A DNA stretch of 64,000 nt from Tetrahymena elliotti 4EA (taxonomy: Eukaryota > Ciliophora > Oligohymenophorea > Hymenostomatida > Tetrahymenidae): the NCBI GenBank assembly GCA_000231825.2, contig JH720298.1, forward strand, positions 830,359 through 894,358, given 5' to 3'. Of the stretch, positions 62,285 to 64,000 are shown piece by piece (positions within the stretch are counted from its first letter, which is position 1; the number at the start of each line of letters is the position of its first letter). The translations under genes and the position numbers were made by a program. The notes below the pieces were generated by a model. The model saw only the letters and a program-made list of their open reading frames with translations, was not told the DNA's origin and made no database searches.

Positions 62285-64000
62285 ATGAGAAGATAAGGAG
62301 TAACGAAAGTAAAAAGTTTCTGCTTAATCGACTAAATGGAGGAATTTAAGATAAAAAAGGAGAAAGACAATGAGGAATTGAGTTGTTTTTCATTTTCATT
62401 TGAGAAGAAACCAAACAGTGATAAAATTTAGTCATACATAAATAATGATGATATCTAATAAGATGATATACCTAAAAATGATGATTAATAATCAATAAAT
62501 ATTTCTTAAAACTAGTTTATAGAATTTGATGGATCGAGTTTTAGAATGAAAATGTAGAATAATGACTAAAGTGTAGTTGATTAAAGCCATTAACTTATTA
62601 GTTAAAACAATCTTCAGCTTGCTGAAAACACAAATTCTTAAATAATTGAATAGAAATAATTTAAAAACTATAGTTAAAACTAATTAGAGAAATCGATTTA
62701 AGAGTAAAGAAAAAAGAGTATGCTTGCTTAAATGATTTAAATACCATAAACTCCTGTAAAATCCTATTTTTCGAATAGCAAAAAGTAAATATAAAATCAA
62801 ATTAGCGATGATTCTGAGAACAGGAGCAAACATTAAATAAAGAGTTCCAATTTCTTATTTTTTAAAAAGACTAACTTGATTAAGAAATTTGTAAGTAACC
62901 TTTAATAGTATGCCTATTCATTCAATTTCAAAAATCTTAGCTAAAATTAATTCACTATTTTGAATGACTTGAGCTCTGATTATTTTTACTTCTTATAGAA
63001 AGGCCTCATTAAAAAATAAGTATTTATTTATTTACTTGCTTATTCTTAGTTTTTAATCAAAACTCATTACATATTTTTATTATTAAAAAGGAACAAAATA
63101 ATTCGATACACTTCTTGACAAAATTAAACATCAGTAATATATAATTCCGAATTTTTTGATATTAATTTTTCAAGAATATTGTGTTAAAAATAGTATTTAG
63201 AAATTATCTTGTTTCATCAGAAAAGTTGATTGCTTCTCCTGTAATTTATTTTATCCATTTTGTTAATTCATCCAAAAAATTCTCTCTACTTTTTAATAAA
63301 AATACTTTATTTTAAAGATGATTTAACAACTAATAAAAATACTTTATTTTAAAGATGATTTAACTAATAAAAAAAAGGATTCATTATTTTTATTGATTTG
63401 GGATGTACTAACAACTATTTTGTGGATTTTAATAGTGTTTTATTTACCTTATAGAGTTAACTTTGAACTCGCTGAGTAATAAGAATGGGATACAGAGTCT
63501 TCTTATTTTTAAATTATGATATTCTGTTTTCTTATTATCGAAACAGTAATTAACCTAAACAGAGTATTATTCTTAATTATATTTAGGTTACATTTGCAAC
63601 TTACATTTTATTTTTTAACTAGGCAGTATTTAAAAGGGGTAGAATAATTATAAGTAGGGAATATATACTTTCGAGGTATTTTAAGAAAGAATTTATGTAA
63701 CTAACCTTCAGTTTGATTCAAAAAAACTATCAATTTATTTATTTTTTTTGTTATATTCAATAGGGTTGACTTTTTTATCTTTCTCTCATATTTTCTTTCA
63801 TCACATTTTTATCATCTCCGATATTTAGAATATACTTTGGAATTAAGAATTTTTAGAGTTATTCACACTTATAAAGAGTTATTTTAAAAATTTGATCAAG
63901 AAGCAAAGCATATCATATTTAAAAGAATTTCTCTATTAATTTTAATAGTGATTACATTCATCAATATTTAAGGTTCTTTTTTCATTCTATTTGGCTTTTA
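62285..64000 (+). CDS. Ion channel, BK (Ca2+-activated K+) like, 5' part only
   Basis: ATG at 62285 (MRRQGVTKVKSFCLIDQMEE). Exon 1 to 63019 encodes a Gln/Ser-rich cytoplasmic N-terminus containing IPQTPVKSYF. Further exons about 63135-63545, 63587-63696 and 63764 to the window end join in phase. TM content: S1 at LLIWDVLTTILWILIVFYL, S2 at IMIFCFLIIET then VTFATYILFF, S3 at VDFFIFLSYFLS. The S4-like segment YTLELRIFRVIHTYKEL is followed by S5 KRISLLILIVITFINIQGSF, where the window ends. The S1-S5 layout, a YFKKEFMVDF-type S2-S3 linker and LRIFR in S4 fit the large ciliate BK/CNG-type channel families. BK is favoured but pore and RCK domains lie outside. The exon 1/2 junction is tentative. Confidence 0.75.
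63294..63364 (+). repeat. 37-bp tandem duplication inside the channel gene
   Basis: TAATAAAAATACTTTATTTT and the following bases occur at 63294 and again at 63331, 37 bp apart. Because 37 is not a multiple of three, the two copies are read in different frames (YFILKMIQ, then YFKDDLTN). Confidence 0.92.

Overview
The window looks like nuclear DNA of a Tetrahymena-type ciliate. It is extremely AT-rich. Long genes stay open only if TAA and TAG are read as glutamine and TGA is the sole stop (ciliate nuclear code). Introns are short, start with GTA and end with AG. The recognisable proteins (dipeptidyl peptidase III, PUS1-type pseudouridine synthase, three-repeat Myb, ABCA transporter, Ca2+-dependent kinase) are eukaryotic. 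The 100-N run at 564-663 shows that this is a draft assembly. I cannot tell from sequence alone whether it is macronuclear or micronuclear.

Layout. 12-1424 (+) is the 3' end of a polytopic, channel-like membrane protein whose intron holds a 35-bp tandem repeat. 3066-3409 (-) is a two-exon, single-TM small protein. 3980-6659 (+) is a CDPK-type kinase with CK2-like active-site wording. 7.6-13.2 kb is a repeat-rich zone with two decayed copies of one minus-strand gene, a dispersed ~120-bp element and a long foldback. 14809-16545 (-) is an Asn/Gln-rich prion-like protein. 17489-17761 (+) is an uncertain small gene. 17715-19097 (-) is a 3R-Myb protein, possibly with two more 5' exons near 22.3-22.5 kb. 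22.5-29.9 kb is almost empty of recognisable coding.

29884-32662 (+) is an intact seven-exon DPP III. 32994-36599, 38412-40521, 41106-42630 and 43241-46606 (all +) are four Gln/Asn-rich or helical proteins of unknown function. The third has a frame that ends inside a ~127-bp TA-flanked inverted-repeat element. 47727-49166 (-) is the pseudouridine synthase, with a charged insertion. 50342-51769 (+) is a multi-exon coiled-coil protein with SP/TP motifs. 52874-60387 (+) is a 14-exon full-length ABCA transporter. 62285 to the window end (+) is the first part of a BK-like potassium channel gene.

The genes do not form a pathway, as expected for a eukaryotic chromosome segment with one promoter per gene. 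I did not find a clear new multi-gene system. The most unusual items are the foldback and decayed-gene zone, the CDPK with CK2-type catalytic motifs, the gene that uses a mobile element's TGA, and the possible 3-kb intron of the Myb gene. All exon models are by eye and need transcript support.
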